Source of the DNA: Gelidibacter maritimus
GTDB lineage: Bacteria > Bacteroidota > Bacteroidia > Flavobacteriales > Flavobacteriaceae
DNA: 64,000 nt
Assembly (NCBI RefSeq): GCF_014062315.1
Contig: NZ_JACGLT010000007.1
Coordinates: 124,001 to 188,000, forward strand
Reading direction: 5' to 3'
Within the stretch, counting starts at the first letter, position 1. Every line of letters starts with the position of its first letter. Shown piece after piece: positions 41,329-50,515 of this stretch. A model generated the notes under the pieces. It saw nothing but the letters and a program-made list of their open reading frames with translations, was not told the DNA's origin and searched no databases. Position numbers and translations under genes: made by a program.

Positions 41329-41790
41329 ATGAAAAAACGATTGAATTATCAAACCGTGGCCCCAGAAGCTCTAAAAGGAATGTTGGAACTGGAAAAGTAT
41401 GTGGCTGGTTCGAGCTTGGAACACAGTTTATATGAACTCGTCAAACTGCGAGCTTCACAAATAAATGGGTGCGCCTATTGCATCGATATGCATAGCAAGG
41501 ATGCGCGGAAAGCAGGAGAAACCGAACAACGTCTATACGCATTGACAGCTTGGAAGGAAACATCGTTTTACACCGATCGGGAACGGGCCGCACTCGCTTG
41601 GACAGAAGCTATGACGCTCATTTCAGGAAACGACATGTCAGATGGGTTGTATCAGGAGGTCACGAAACATTTTTCGGAAAAGGAACTCGTGGCATTAACC
41701 ATGTCCATTATCGCCATAAATGGCTGGAATCGTTTGGCCATAAGCTTTCGGGTGGAGCCAGGAAGCTATAATCCGGATGAAAGCGTTTAA
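41329..41790 (+). CDS. Carboxymuconolactone decarboxylase/AhpD-like protein
   Basis: 153 residues, the usual single-domain size. Redox centre C48-A-Y-C51 with His55 (CAYCIDMHSKDARKAGE), followed by LTAWKETSFYTDRERAALAWTEA, typical of the alkylhydroperoxidase-like CMD proteins. It is 20 bp before an SDR gene and likely cotranscribed. Probable thiol-dependent peroxide or quinone-linked role. Confidence 0.9.
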   Translation: MKKRLNYQTVAPEALKGMLELEKYVAGSSLEHSLYELVKLRASQINGCAYCIDMHSKDARKAGETEQRLYALTAWKETSFYTDRERAALAWTEAMTLISGNDMSDGLYQEVTKHFSEKELVALTMSIIAINGWNRLAISFRVEPGSYNPDESV

Positions 41791-41810
41791 TTTATACTAA
41801 TAATCAAATT

Positions 41811-42527
41811 ATGAAACTTGACGAAAAAATAGCCATAGTCACTGGTGCAAGCAGCGGGCTTGGTGCCGCCATTTCAGAAGCTTTAGTTCAAAACGGAACT
41901 CAGGTATATGGTCTTGCGCGCAACACACAAGCGCTTAGTTCGCTTCAACAAAAGTTGGGGGCGCAATTTATTCCTGTTTCTTTGGATATTTCAGATTTTG
42001 AAACCGTTAAAAGTTGGGTCAACCAAACATTTTCGGAAAACAAGACACCCGATATTTTAATTAATAATGCGGGAGCCGGTTCCTTTGGTAAAATAGACGA
42101 GATGCCCTCAGAAGAATGGCACGCTATGATCAATACCAACTTAAATGGGATGTATTATATCACTTCGCAAATTGCTGGTCTGATGAAAAAGAAAAAGGAA
42201 GTGTCACATATAATAAATATCGGCTCTATTTTAGGAAGTATGGGCAGGGCCGAATCTGCAGCATATTGCGCTACAAAATATGGCGTTCAGGGTTTTAGTG
42301 ATGCCTTGTTTAAAGAACTTCGTTTCTATAATATTAAAGTCACCTGTTTCAATCCTGGTTCTATTGCTACCCACTTTTTTGAAAGCTCAGGAATAGCGGC
42401 GCATTCAAATATGCTACACCCTCAAGACTTGGCCAATACTTTGGTACATATTCTGCAAACGCCAGACAACATGCTCATTAGTGATATGACCATACGTCCG
42501 TTAAACCCTAAGACACCGGAAAATTAA
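41811..42527 (+). CDS. Short-chain dehydrogenase/reductase (SDR)
   Basis: 238 residues. Classical SDR: TGASSGLG (11-18) for NAD(P), NNAGAG in the middle, catalytic Tyr152-x3-Lys156 in YCATK, with Ser in NIGSILGS. The loop after strand 2 (Y-G-L-A-R-N) has an Arg suited to NADP. Cytoplasmic. Substrate unknown; its partner gene upstream suggests redox homeostasis or xenobiotic carbonyl reduction. Confidence 0.9.
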   Translation: MKLDEKIAIVTGASSGLGAAISEALVQNGTQVYGLARNTQALSSLQQKLGAQFIPVSLDISDFETVKSWVNQTFSENKTPDILINNAGAGSFGKIDEMPSEEWHAMINTNLNGMYYITSQIAGLMKKKKEVSHIINIGSILGSMGRAESAAYCATKYGVQGFSDALFKELRFYNIKVTCFNPGSIATHFFESSGIAAHSNMLHPQDLANTLVHILQTPDNMLISDMTIRPLNPKTPEN

Positions 42528-42876
42528 TTAAGAGTGGAATTTGTCCTTTCGTTACACCTATTTTCTTGATTACATGTAGTGTGTGTCAAAAGCTGGTTTA
42601 TCTACTGCTTTCTTTATTCCATAAAGCACAAATCCTCTCCCGCATATTTGCGCCACCAATTATATTATGCTTAAGCCGAAAATCTTCACAGATCTCCCAC
42701 CAATCCCTCATCCCTCATCCCTCATCCCTAATCCCTTCTTGACTCAACAACTCACCACTCATCACTCCCCTCTAATCCCACTAATCCCACTAATCCCTCA
42801 TCCCTAATGCCTAATGCTAATGCCTTCTTGACCCAAATCCCGCCCTCCATCCGTTAAAACTTTCTTAAATAAATCC
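42528..42876. other. Intergenic region with pyrimidine-rich repeat
   Basis: No gene. The notable content is the C/T-rich repeat tract at 42691-42856, described separately, just before the susC promoter. Confidence 0.5.
42691..42856 (+). repeat. Degenerate CATCCCT/TAATCCC repeat tract
   Basis: Repeated short units such as CATCCCTCATCCCT, CTAATCCCACTAATCCC and CATCCCTAATGCC follow each other with interruptions (TTCTTGACTCAACAA, TTCTTGACCC). One strand is almost free of G. It is low-complexity tandem DNA of 5-9 bp units, immediately upstream of the susC promoter. Confidence 0.7.
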
Positions 42877-42907
42877 TTTGTCAAGTAAAATTAAATTAAT
42901 AATATTG
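42877..42907 (+). promoter_or_regulatory. Promoter of the susC operon
   Basis: TTTG 42877-42880, 19 bp, TAATATTG 42900-42907 (one mismatch from TAnnTTTG). The predicted start point (about 42913) falls in the palindrome that follows. Confidence 0.6.
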
Positions 42908-42909
42908 CC

Positions 42910-42924
42910 TTATGTATAACATAA
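42910..42924 (+). promoter_or_regulatory. Probable GntR operator at the susC start point
   Basis: TTATGTATAACATAA: arms TATGT and ACATA around ATA. The same 13-mer TATGTATAACATA occurs at 51737-51749 in front of the GntR regulator. Its place over the transcription start suits repression. Confidence 0.6.
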
Positions 42925-42973
42925 TACGATTAGACTTTAACTATCCATTTTTAACTAATTCAAATTGTTTAAT

Positions 42974-45900
42974 ATGAGAAAAAAAGATTCGAATGTCATT
43001 TATTTGATGTTTATTTTGCTTTTCGCCTTACCAATCTTTGGTTTTGGTCAGGAAAATGCAATTACGGGAACGGTAACGTCGTCTGGAGATCAATTGCCAT
43101 TGGCAGGGGCCACGGTAATTATTAAAGGAACGAGTACCGGTGCAACCACAGATTTTGACGGGAACTACACTATTAATGCCAATACAGGAGATATTCTTGT
43201 GTTTAGTTATGTGGGATTCAAGGCTCAGGAGGTTACTGTCGCCAACCAAACTACAATTAACGTCGAATTGACTGAAGATACGGCCATGCTTGACGAAATT
43301 GTTATTACAGGTTACGGTAAACAGAGTAGAGCGCAATTAACCACATCGGTTTCAAAGCTGGATACACAAATATTAGAAACCTCAACACGGTCTAACCCAG
43401 CAACAGCCTTGCAAGGAACAATTGCTGGCTTAAGAGTGACAAATACCACAGGTCAACCAGGATCTACGCCACAGATTATATTGCGTGGAGGTACTGGCTT
43501 TAGCGGTACAGGTTCGCCGTTAATATTGATCGACGGAATTCCAGGGTCTTTTTACGCTCTAAACTCAGACGATATTGAGTCTATCGAAGTGCTTAAAGAT
43601 GCTGCGGCAACCGCAATATATGGAGCACGTTCTGCAAATGGTGTTATTTTGGTAACGACCAAAACAGGTAAGGTTGGTAGATCTTCAATCAATTATCGCT
43701 ATAAGTATAGTTCCAACCACGAGCGAAATGACCAGAAATATCTTGGAGCTGAAGACCATATCAATTACAACAGACAATCCATTGCATGGTACAGAGAAGT
43801 TGTAGGTGATCCAAATTCTTTTGGAGCTTTCTTAGATGGCGCCAATAGTATGGGGACTGGTAATAATGCTACCAACGACCCATTTACGACGCAACTCTTA
43901 ACACCTTCCAACAGCTATTTGTTGAATCAACCGGGTTGGAAATCTATTCCGGATGTTTTAAACCCAGGTCAGGAAATCATCTTTTATGACGACACTGAAA
44001 TAGCCGATCGAATTTATCAAAATAGCGCATCTATAGACCATTATCTGTCTTTTGATGGTGGAAATGAAAAAGGAACCTATTATTTAGGTTTGGGACTTTT
44101 GGATAACGATGGTCTGATTTTAGGATCTGGATTCAAAAGATATTCAGGGAAATTTAGTGGTTCTTATAACATCACCGAAAAGTTTAAGGTCAATTCAAAT
44201 ATCTTGTACTCACATTCTAATTTAAGTAGAAGTCCATTAGGTGGTGATGATACGGTGTTTAGAAGATTCCAAGGCCAAGCGGCTACCTCCAGAACTTACG
44301 ACAGCAACCCTGACGGAACCTGGTCAGACCAATATGCACCTGGACAAAATCAAGGTTTTGGTAACCCACTTTATTATCAGGATAAATTTATCAGAAAGAA
44401 TTTAGAGCAACGCTTATCAGCTTCAGTGGGGATTGATTGGGATCTTTTGGACGATTTGACTTTATCATTAACTGGTAGTCATTTTACCATCAACAATCAT
44501 AACGAAAGTTTTAATAGAGCCTACAGAACAGGTAGTAATACAAGTACGCTAAGAACAAGTCGAGAAGCGGCCGTAAGTTTAGAGCGCACCTTGAGAAATC
44601 AATTGACGGGGACTTTAAACTATATGAAAAAATTTGGAGATCATAATTTTAACGTCTTGGTTGGCGGTGAGTATTTTAAGAATAATGAATTTACTACCAA
44701 AGCTGGAACAAGAAATTCACCAACTGATTTGATTGAAACACTTAACGCTGGGGCGGAAGCTGATGATATTCCTGAGAGTTATGAAACAGAGTATGTTATC
44801 GTATCCACTTTTGGAAGGTTATTGTATGATTATGACGACCGTTATTTATTCGGATTCACATATCGTTATGATGGATCGTCACGATTGGGAAATAACAAAT
44901 ACGATTTTTTCCCTGGAGTATCCGTTGGGTGGAATGCTCATAACGAGCAATTTTTTAAAGACTCTTCAATCAAGGATGTTATTACACGCTTGAAACCAAG
45001 ATTAAGTTACGGGGTCAATGGTAACCAAGATGTTTTGAGTAATTATGGCGTTTACGGTATTTATGGACAGGAACCAAATATTCCTTATGTGTATAACGGA
45101 CAAACCGGTTATGCAAATATTAATTTGCCAACCTTAGATCTGGTGTGGGAAAAATCAACCACGTTTAATGCTGGTTTGGACATTTCGTTTTTTGATGATA
45201 GAATATCGTTTATCGCCGATGTCTATTCAAGAGATATCAAGGATAAATTAGCTGTCTTGACATTGCCATATTATACAGGATTTAGCGGTATTTTAACTAA
45301 CAACGGTACCATTAGAAACAAAGGTTTTGAGTTACAGTTAAATACCGATATCGTTAGAAACTCTGATTTAACTTGGAATTTGGGTGCGACCTTTACTACC
45401 AATAAAAATTATGTCATCAACCTTCCAGAGAATGACAATGACCGAAACAGACAGGAAGGTACATTGATTTGGAACCCAAGTACAGGGCAAGAAGAATGGG
45501 TAGGTGGTTACCAAGAGGGGCAACGCTCTGGTCATGACTTGGTAGTGGCTTTTGAGCAGGCTGGTATCTATGCCACTCAAGCTGAAGCCGACGCTGATAA
45601 CGGCATTAGAGATGATTACATGCCTGTAAATAGCCGTAACCAGCGTTGGGCCGGAGATGTAAAATGGGTAGACCAAAATGGTGATGGTATCATTAATGGT
45701 TTGGATAGAAAGGTAATTGGACGTACCACTCCTGATTTTGTTGGAGGTATTACCACCAGTGTCAAGTATAAAAGATTTAATCTTTTTGTCAAGACAGATT
45801 TTGCTACAGGACATTTGGTTTGGAACCATATCAACAATAAAGGTTATGGTCAAACCCAAGGTAACTTGGCACAGCCTGAAATAGTAGGTGATTCTTGGAC

Positions 45901-46240
45901 ACCAACCAATACCGACACCGATTGGCCGCGCTTTGTTTTTGTTAACGGCTCAAAAAACGTTTGGCGTGCAGGTGAAGGAGCAACTGATTTGCAGCACTAC
46001 GGAAACGAAAAATTCTGGGAAAAGGGTGATTATTTGGCTCTGCGTGAAGTAACGCTGAGCTATGACTTGCCAACGGAATACTTTAATGGATTCATTCAAC
46101 GGTTCAGTATTTACGCTACAGGTACCAATTTACATTACTTTAAGAGCATGAGTGGTGATACGCCAGAGCTTGGAGGTGTACAGTATGGAGCGTTTCCGGT
46201 ACCAAGAACATTTACACTAGGTCTTAACGTAACGTTTTAA
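42974..46240 (+). CDS. SusC/RagA family TonB-dependent outer-membrane transporter
   Basis: 1088 residues from ATG 42974 (an upstream in-frame TTG is less likely). Signal peptide ending FGFGQ, carboxypeptidase-D-like regulatory domain (ITGTVTSSGDQLPLAGATVIIKGTSTG read in two halves, about 27-110), TonB box DEIVITGYG, plug domain (LQGTIAGLRV, RGGTGFSG, LILIDGIPG, GVILVTTKTGK), then a 22-strand barrel ending in Phe (FTLGLNVTF). It imports bound glycans across the outer membrane with the SusD protein that follows after 11 bp. The downstream genes point to sialylated or sialic acid-containing substrates. Confidence 0.93.
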   Translation: MRKKDSNVIYLMFILLFALPIFGFGQENAITGTVTSSGDQLPLAGATVIIKGTSTGATTDFDGNYTINANTGDILVFSYVGFKAQEVTVANQTTINVELTEDTAMLDEIVITGYGKQSRAQLTTSVSKLDTQILETSTRSNPATALQGTIAGLRVTNTTGQPGSTPQIILRGGTGFSGTGSPLILIDGIPGSFYALNSDDIESIEVLKDAAATAIYGARSANGVILVTTKTGKVGRSSINYRYKYSSNHERNDQKYLGAEDHINYNRQSIAWYREVVGDPNSFGAFLDGANSMGTGNNATNDPFTTQLLTPSNSYLLNQPGWKSIPDVLNPGQEIIFYDDTEIADRIYQNSASIDHYLSFDGGNEKGTYYLGLGLLDNDGLILGSGFKRYSGKFSGSYNITEKFKVNSNILYSHSNLSRSPLGGDDTVFRRFQGQAATSRTYDSNPDGTWSDQYAPGQNQGFGNPLYYQDKFIRKNLEQRLSASVGIDWDLLDDLTLSLTGSHFTINNHNESFNRAYRTGSNTSTLRTSREAAVSLERTLRNQLTGTLNYMKKFGDHNFNVLVGGEYFKNNEFTTKAGTRNSPTDLIETLNAGAEADDIPESYETEYVIVSTFGRLLYDYDDRYLFGFTYRYDGSSRLGNNKYDFFPGVSVGWNAHNEQFFKDSSIKDVITRLKPRLSYGVNGNQDVLSNYGVYGIYGQEPNIPYVYNGQTGYANINLPTLDLVWEKSTTFNAGLDISFFDDRISFIADVYSRDIKDKLAVLTLPYYTGFSGILTNNGTIRNKGFELQLNTDIVRNSDLTWNLGATFTTNKNYVINLPENDNDRNRQEGTLIWNPSTGQEEWVGGYQEGQRSGHDLVVAFEQAGIYATQAEADADNGIRDDYMPVNSRNQRWAGDVKWVDQNGDGIINGLDRKVIGRTTPDFVGGITTSVKYKRFNLFVKTDFATGHLVWNHINNKGYGQTQGNLAQPEIVGDSWTPTNTDTDWPRFVFVNGSKNVWRAGEGATDLQHYGNEKFWEKGDYLALREVTLSYDLPTEYFNGFIQRFSIYATGTNLHYFKSMSGDTPELGGVQYGAFPVPRTFTLGLNVTF

Positions 46241-46251
46241 ATTTTAAGAAT

Positions 46252-47760
46252 ATGAAAAAGTATATATATATATTAATTGCGGTAGTAACTTTTAGTTCGT
46301 GTTCAGACGAACTGGAATTAACAAGTCCGAGTGAACTCACGGTACAGGGGTTTTGGGATACTGAAGAAGGAGCAAAGGCAGCCCATACAGGACTCTATGC
46401 CAACTTAAGGGCGTCAACTGGAAATTTATGGTTGTTGGGTGAAATGAGAAGTGATATTTGGGGAGGACGTACTTTTGAGTCGCCATTCAACGAGAGCTTA
46501 ATTGAGAATAACATTACGGTGGCAACGGCTCCTTTTGGAGGTTGGGCTGGGCTTTATACGCGGATTCACAGAGTCAATGATTTTATCGTGAATTTACCGG
46601 ATGTACCCTTTACCAATGAAGCCGAAAAGGAACATTTGTTAGGCCAAGCCTACGGATTAAGAGCGTTATACTATTACACGCTTTTAAAAACCTGGGGTGA
46701 TGTGCCTATTATTTTGGAGCCATTAAAGGAGATTGACCCAAGTGGTTTGAGTAAACCAAGATCGCCACAAGCGGATGTTATGGATTTAATTAAATCCGAT
46801 ATAGCGGCTTCTTTAAGTTCGTTTGGATCTGACGATAGCTTCTGGGAAGGCAAGAAAATATTTTGGTCAAAAGCAGCCACTTTAGCACTTAAAGGCGATG
46901 TGTACATCTGGTCAGGTAATTTGCTTGGAGGTGGAATACCCGATTTTACAGAAGCAAAAACAGCGCTTCAGGAGATATCCTCTATGGGAATAAGTTTAGA
47001 GCCAAGTATTTCAAGTTTGTGGGGAGTACCTAATGAAGAAAACGACGAATTTATTTTTGCTGTACAATACCAGCAAGATGAAGCTGAAACATTTTACAAC
47101 AGCTTAACTGGTAGAAGTACCGAAATTAATCCTCAGTACAATGACGAAGGAGCGTCCATGTCAGATTACATAATAGATGGCGCAAATAGATATGGTCAGT
47201 CTGAAAAAACCATACTATTGTTGGATGATAACGACGATGACAGAAAAGATGCAACTTTCGTTAGATTGTATATTGATGATAACGGCGGGTCAGGGTATCC
47301 AACCTATAATGAGCCAAAATATTTTGGTTCAATATTTAACAAATTCTTGGGACGAGTAGATGGTTCAGTACGTATTTTTGACAATGATATCCCGTTATAC
47401 AGATACGCAGATGTATTGTTGTTATTGGCTGAAGCTAAAAACTTCTTGGGTGAAGATCCTTCAGCAGAAATTAATCTGATTCGTGAGCGCGCGTATGGTA
47501 CTGATTATGATCCGATCACGCAAGATTATGTTAATGGTTCAGAAACTGCCAATGCCAATGCAATCTTAGAGGAGCGCTATAAAGAGTTCATCGGTGAAGG
47601 TAAAAGATGGTGGGATTTAAGACGTGCTGGAAACAGTTTTGTCATAGATAATATTAGTTTTTTAAATCCTGGTGATGAGTATAAATTATTATTGCCAATT
47701 ACACAGGATATGATCGGCAGAAACCCGTTGTTGGACCAAACAACAGGTTATACAGATTAG
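46252..47760 (+). CDS. SusD/RagB family glycan-binding lipoprotein
   Basis: 502 residues. Lipoprotein signal MKKYIYILIAVVTFSSC with Cys17 followed by acidic SDELE, a surface-export type tail. SusD features: GLYANLRASTG, YGLRALYYYTLLKTWGDVPI (TPR-like helices), and C-terminal NLIRERAYGTDYDP and EERYKEFIGEGKRWWDLRRAG. It forms the lid over the SusC barrel and binds the glycan. Pairing and spacing (11 bp) with the gene upstream are typical. Confidence 0.93.
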   Translation: MKKYIYILIAVVTFSSCSDELELTSPSELTVQGFWDTEEGAKAAHTGLYANLRASTGNLWLLGEMRSDIWGGRTFESPFNESLIENNITVATAPFGGWAGLYTRIHRVNDFIVNLPDVPFTNEAEKEHLLGQAYGLRALYYYTLLKTWGDVPIILEPLKEIDPSGLSKPRSPQADVMDLIKSDIAASLSSFGSDDSFWEGKKIFWSKAATLALKGDVYIWSGNLLGGGIPDFTEAKTALQEISSMGISLEPSISSLWGVPNEENDEFIFAVQYQQDEAETFYNSLTGRSTEINPQYNDEGASMSDYIIDGANRYGQSEKTILLLDDNDDDRKDATFVRLYIDDNGGSGYPTYNEPKYFGSIFNKFLGRVDGSVRIFDNDIPLYRYADVLLLLAEAKNFLGEDPSAEINLIRERAYGTDYDPITQDYVNGSETANANAILEERYKEFIGEGKRWWDLRRAGNSFVIDNISFLNPGDEYKLLLPITQDMIGRNPLLDQTTGYTD

Positions 47761-47787
47761 TAGAGAAATTTTGTTTGAGTTAGCCAG

Positions 47788-47826
47788 AAAAGAGAGTTTT
47801 GTTAATAGCTCAACTCTCTTTTTTTT
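47788..47826 (+). terminator. Terminator after susD
   Basis: 11-bp stem, 47788-47798 (AAAAGAGAGTT) with 47812-47822 (AACTCTCTTTT), 13-nt loop and a T-run to 47826. It should separate the susCD message from the enzyme genes or act as an attenuator. Confidence 0.8.
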
Positions 47827-47835
47827 AGTGAAACC

Positions 47836-47983
47836 CCTGTCTGCCGACAGGCAGGCAAAACATAGAAGCGAAGCGCACTAAGTTTTGATGGTTGAACTAA
47901 TCCCGCTTTTTGGCGGGATCCGAACCCAGATTCTAAAAACGAAGGGCATTAGATTCTGTTGGTTGTCCCGATAGTTATCGGGA
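47836..47983. repeat. Three consecutive palindromes (REP-like)
   Basis: CCTGTC-TGCC-GACAGG (47836-47851), ATCCCGC-n6-GCGGGAT (47900-47919) and TCCCGATA-GT-TATCGGGA (47966-47983). All are GC-rich compared with their surroundings. The last is related to the palindromes at 17559 and 20522. Confidence 0.65.
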
Positions 47984-48045
47984 TAGCAAGTCTCAAATAG
48001 AAATTTTACGGAGTTAAAGATAATCCTTAAGACATCTTATATAAC

Positions 48046-48951
48046 ATGAAAATAAAAAACCTCATAGCCGCAACTTATGCGCCAATGCATCAGGACGGAT
48101 CAGTGAATACAAATGTCATTCCAGAATATCATAAGTTTTTGGTTCGAAATAAGATCTCAGGTGTATTTATGAATGGTTCCACGGGCGATTTCGCTTCATT
48201 ATCTACCGATGAAAGGAAAGAAATCACCAAAGCATGGTCTCAAAATAAATCGTCCGATCTATATCTTATTGATCACGTTGGAGACCCAAGTTTAAAAGTT
48301 GCCATGGAACTGGCGGCCCATGCCGCCGATAAAGTGGACGCAATAGCCGTGTTGGCACCATTTTACTTTAGGCTTAATAATATCGAAAAGTTGGTTCAAT
48401 ATTGTAAGGAGGTAGCGGCGTGCGCACCTAACCTCCCGTTTTATTACTATCACATTCCAGTTTTGAGTGGCGCCAATTTAAATATGCTCGACTTTTTAAA
48501 AGTGGCATCAAAGGAAATTCCGAATCTTGAAGGCATTAAGTTTACCAATAATAATCTAATTGATTTCTTACATTGCAAACCTCTTGAGAATGGCAGGTTC
48601 AATCTTTTGTTTGGCTTTGACGAAATTTTCCTTTCAAGTTTGCCATTGGGAGCAGATGGATGGGTAGGGAGTACCTACAATCACATGGCGCCCTTATACC
48701 TTAAGATCAAAGACTTGTTTGAATCTGGAAAAATGGCCGAGGCGGCAGAATTGCAGAGGAAAGCGATTCGTTTTGTGGAGATTTTGGACGGTCACGGCGG
48801 ATTTAACGGCGTTGGAAAAGGTTTTATGAAAACCTTGGGCATTGATTGTGGCCCAAGTCGATTCCCACATACGACTCTTGGTGATGATACTTATAAAGAC
48901 ATTAGAAAACAACTGGATGCCATTGGTTTATTAGAGCATCTAAGTGATTAA
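48046..48951 (+). CDS. nanA: N-acetylneuraminate lyase (DHDPS superfamily)
   Basis: 301 residues, typical for the class. Schiff-base Lys165 in EGIKFTN, the catalytic Tyr135 in FYYYHIP, and the substrate carboxylate loop GSTGD (GSTGE in E. coli NanA; here Asp replaces Glu). GFDEIFLSSLPLGADGWVGSTYN matches the later active-site region. It splits N-acetylneuraminate into ManNAc and pyruvate in the cytoplasm. Neighbouring sialidases, epimerase and NanQ support sialic acid over other aldolase substrates. A half operator TATAACAT (48040-48047) overlaps the start codon. Confidence 0.88.
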   Translation: MKIKNLIAATYAPMHQDGSVNTNVIPEYHKFLVRNKISGVFMNGSTGDFASLSTDERKEITKAWSQNKSSDLYLIDHVGDPSLKVAMELAAHAADKVDAIAVLAPFYFRLNNIEKLVQYCKEVAACAPNLPFYYYHIPVLSGANLNMLDFLKVASKEIPNLEGIKFTNNNLIDFLHCKPLENGRFNLLFGFDEIFLSSLPLGADGWVGSTYNHMAPLYLKIKDLFESGKMAEAAELQRKAIRFVEILDGHGGFNGVGKGFMKTLGIDCGPSRFPHTTLGDDTYKDIRKQLDAIGLLEHLSD

Positions 48952-49326
48952 TAGCAATTTTCACATTTTGAATGGAACCAAGTTTGAATGATTATTTAAA
49001 CTTGGTTTTTTATCTTAAAGAGCTGTCATGTGATATTGGATAAAATTGCACATGTTTACCTAAAACAAGGCATTACAAAAACCATTGATTCGTGATAAAG
49101 AGGTGAGTAGATCAATGCTCATTTTTTATAGAGTTCATAATGGTGTAAATCAGTAAACAAGATAATAGACACTGTCAGTTTGAGCGCAGTCGAAAACCTT
49201 TTAAATGCAACAATGGGGCTTCATTTCTGCTATTAGTCTGATTTGTGCAATATATGGTTACAAGAAGCATATAATTTATTACTGACTTCAATCATGAATT
49301 ATTTAATTATCTAAAAACTTGTGGAT
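48952..49326. other. Intergenic region between nanA and sialidase genes
   Basis: Contains the nanA terminator (48976-49011) at its left end; the rest shows no gene or repeat. The promoter for the sialidase gene is expected here; GATTTG boxes near 49250 are too weak to call. Confidence 0.5.
48976..49011 (+). terminator. Rho-independent terminator of nanA
   Basis: 10-bp stem AACCAAGTTT (48976-48985) with AAACTTGGTT (48998-49007), 12-nt loop, T-run to 49011. 25 bp after the stop codon. Confidence 0.85.
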
Positions 49327-50487
49327 ATGAGCAGCAAATTGATTTTTAAGTGTGTTTTGATTTTATCTTTAGTCTGTTTTTTTAACAGTGAAGCTTCGGA
49401 GAGATCTGTTGATACCATTCCTAAAACAACGGTTTTTAATGCCGGTGATGATGGGATTGATTCCTATCGAATCCCAACCTTGACTACGAGCAAAAAAGGA
49501 ACCTTATTGCTCTTTGCAGAAGCGCGGAAAATTAGTTCTACCGATAAGACGCCAACAGATATTGCGTTGAAGAGAAGTGAAGACCATGGGAAAAGTTGGT
49601 CTGAAATACAGCTTTTGACCGACGGTGGGGATGATGCATTCATGGATCCTGTGGCCCTGGTGGATCAAGTCACTGGAAGACTCTTTCTTTTTACAACTTT
49701 ATGGCCTTCCGATGATCATAGCAAGCTGAAAAATACGGCGTGGGTCGTCATTTCAGATGATGATGGATTGACTTGGAGCAAACCACGAAATATAACCCAA
49801 GATATTGTGGCACCCAATCATTATATTGGTGGTTTTGGGCCTGGTGCGGGTATTCAAATGCAGGGTCTTCAATTTAAGAACCGGCTGATCATACCAACGC
49901 GTCAAACCGACAGGAAAATTTCTAAAAACAGAACGATATATAGCGACGATCATGGAGAAACTTGGCAAACGGGACATGCTGCCCCTGATGGCGGCGAATA
50001 TCAAATAGCGGAGTCGCCCCATAATGTTTTGAGATACAATCTGAGAGCGGGCAAAGGTAAACGAACGGTAGCAGTAAGTAACGATGGAGGAATGTCATGG
50101 GGTGAAAGCCATATTGATTTCCGTTTGCAATCGTCAGTCGACTATGGCGGCTGTCAAGGGAGTATGTTAGGTATTGATACTATGCTGTTTTATGTTGGAC
50201 CTGCTGGTGGATTGGGCAGTGCCAACTATGAAGATCGTCAAAATCTGTTTATTTATCGCAGTTTAAATGGTGGAAAAACTTGGGAAAACGACCATTTGTT
50301 GTATGATAAATCTGCTGGATATAGCTGTATCACACAGTTGTCAGATGGTCGTCTTGCCATTGTCTTTGAGACATCGGATAGCGAAGGGTTTCCAAAAATG
50401 ACTCCCGGCAATCGCCCTCCTGGCTGGATGCGTTTGGATGTGATGATTCTTCCTGAGAGGATAACTGATAAAAAGGCGTGGTTTTAA
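49327..50487 (+). CDS. Exported sialidase (GH33 family)
   Basis: 386 residues from ATG 49327 (GTG two codons earlier is possible). Signal peptide, then a six-bladed sialidase propeller with the arginine motif SYRIPTL and five Asp boxes (SEDHGKSW, SDDDGLTW, SDDHGETW, SNDGGMSW, SLNGGKTW). Further Arg of the triad are likely in IPTRQTDR and YRSLNG regions; the catalytic Tyr/Glu pair was not pinned. It removes terminal sialic acid from glycans in the periplasm or on the surface. A second, different sialidase lies at 53981. It is 28 bp before the NanQ-type gene. Confidence 0.9.
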   Translation: MSSKLIFKCVLILSLVCFFNSEASERSVDTIPKTTVFNAGDDGIDSYRIPTLTTSKKGTLLLFAEARKISSTDKTPTDIALKRSEDHGKSWSEIQLLTDGGDDAFMDPVALVDQVTGRLFLFTTLWPSDDHSKLKNTAWVVISDDDGLTWSKPRNITQDIVAPNHYIGGFGPGAGIQMQGLQFKNRLIIPTRQTDRKISKNRTIYSDDHGETWQTGHAAPDGGEYQIAESPHNVLRYNLRAGKGKRTVAVSNDGGMSWGESHIDFRLQSSVDYGGCQGSMLGIDTMLFYVGPAGGLGSANYEDRQNLFIYRSLNGGKTWENDHLLYDKSAGYSCITQLSDGRLAIVFETSDSEGFPKMTPGNRPPGWMRLDVMILPERITDKKAWF

Positions 50488-50515
50488 TAATTTTTTATCT
50501 TAAAAACAATTGACA

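Noticed and set aside
42691-42856. CRISPR-like repeats
   Set aside because: Units are 5-9 bp, irregular, and low complexity; no spacers of constant length.
45368-45859. 163-codon frame on the minus strand
   Set aside because: Lies wholly inside the SusC barrel-coding region and looks like an antisense shadow.
48046-48951. Dihydrodipicolinate synthase (lysine synthesis)
   Set aside because: The gene context (sialidases, AGE epimerase, NanQ, SusCD) and the residue layout favour N-acetylneuraminate lyase.
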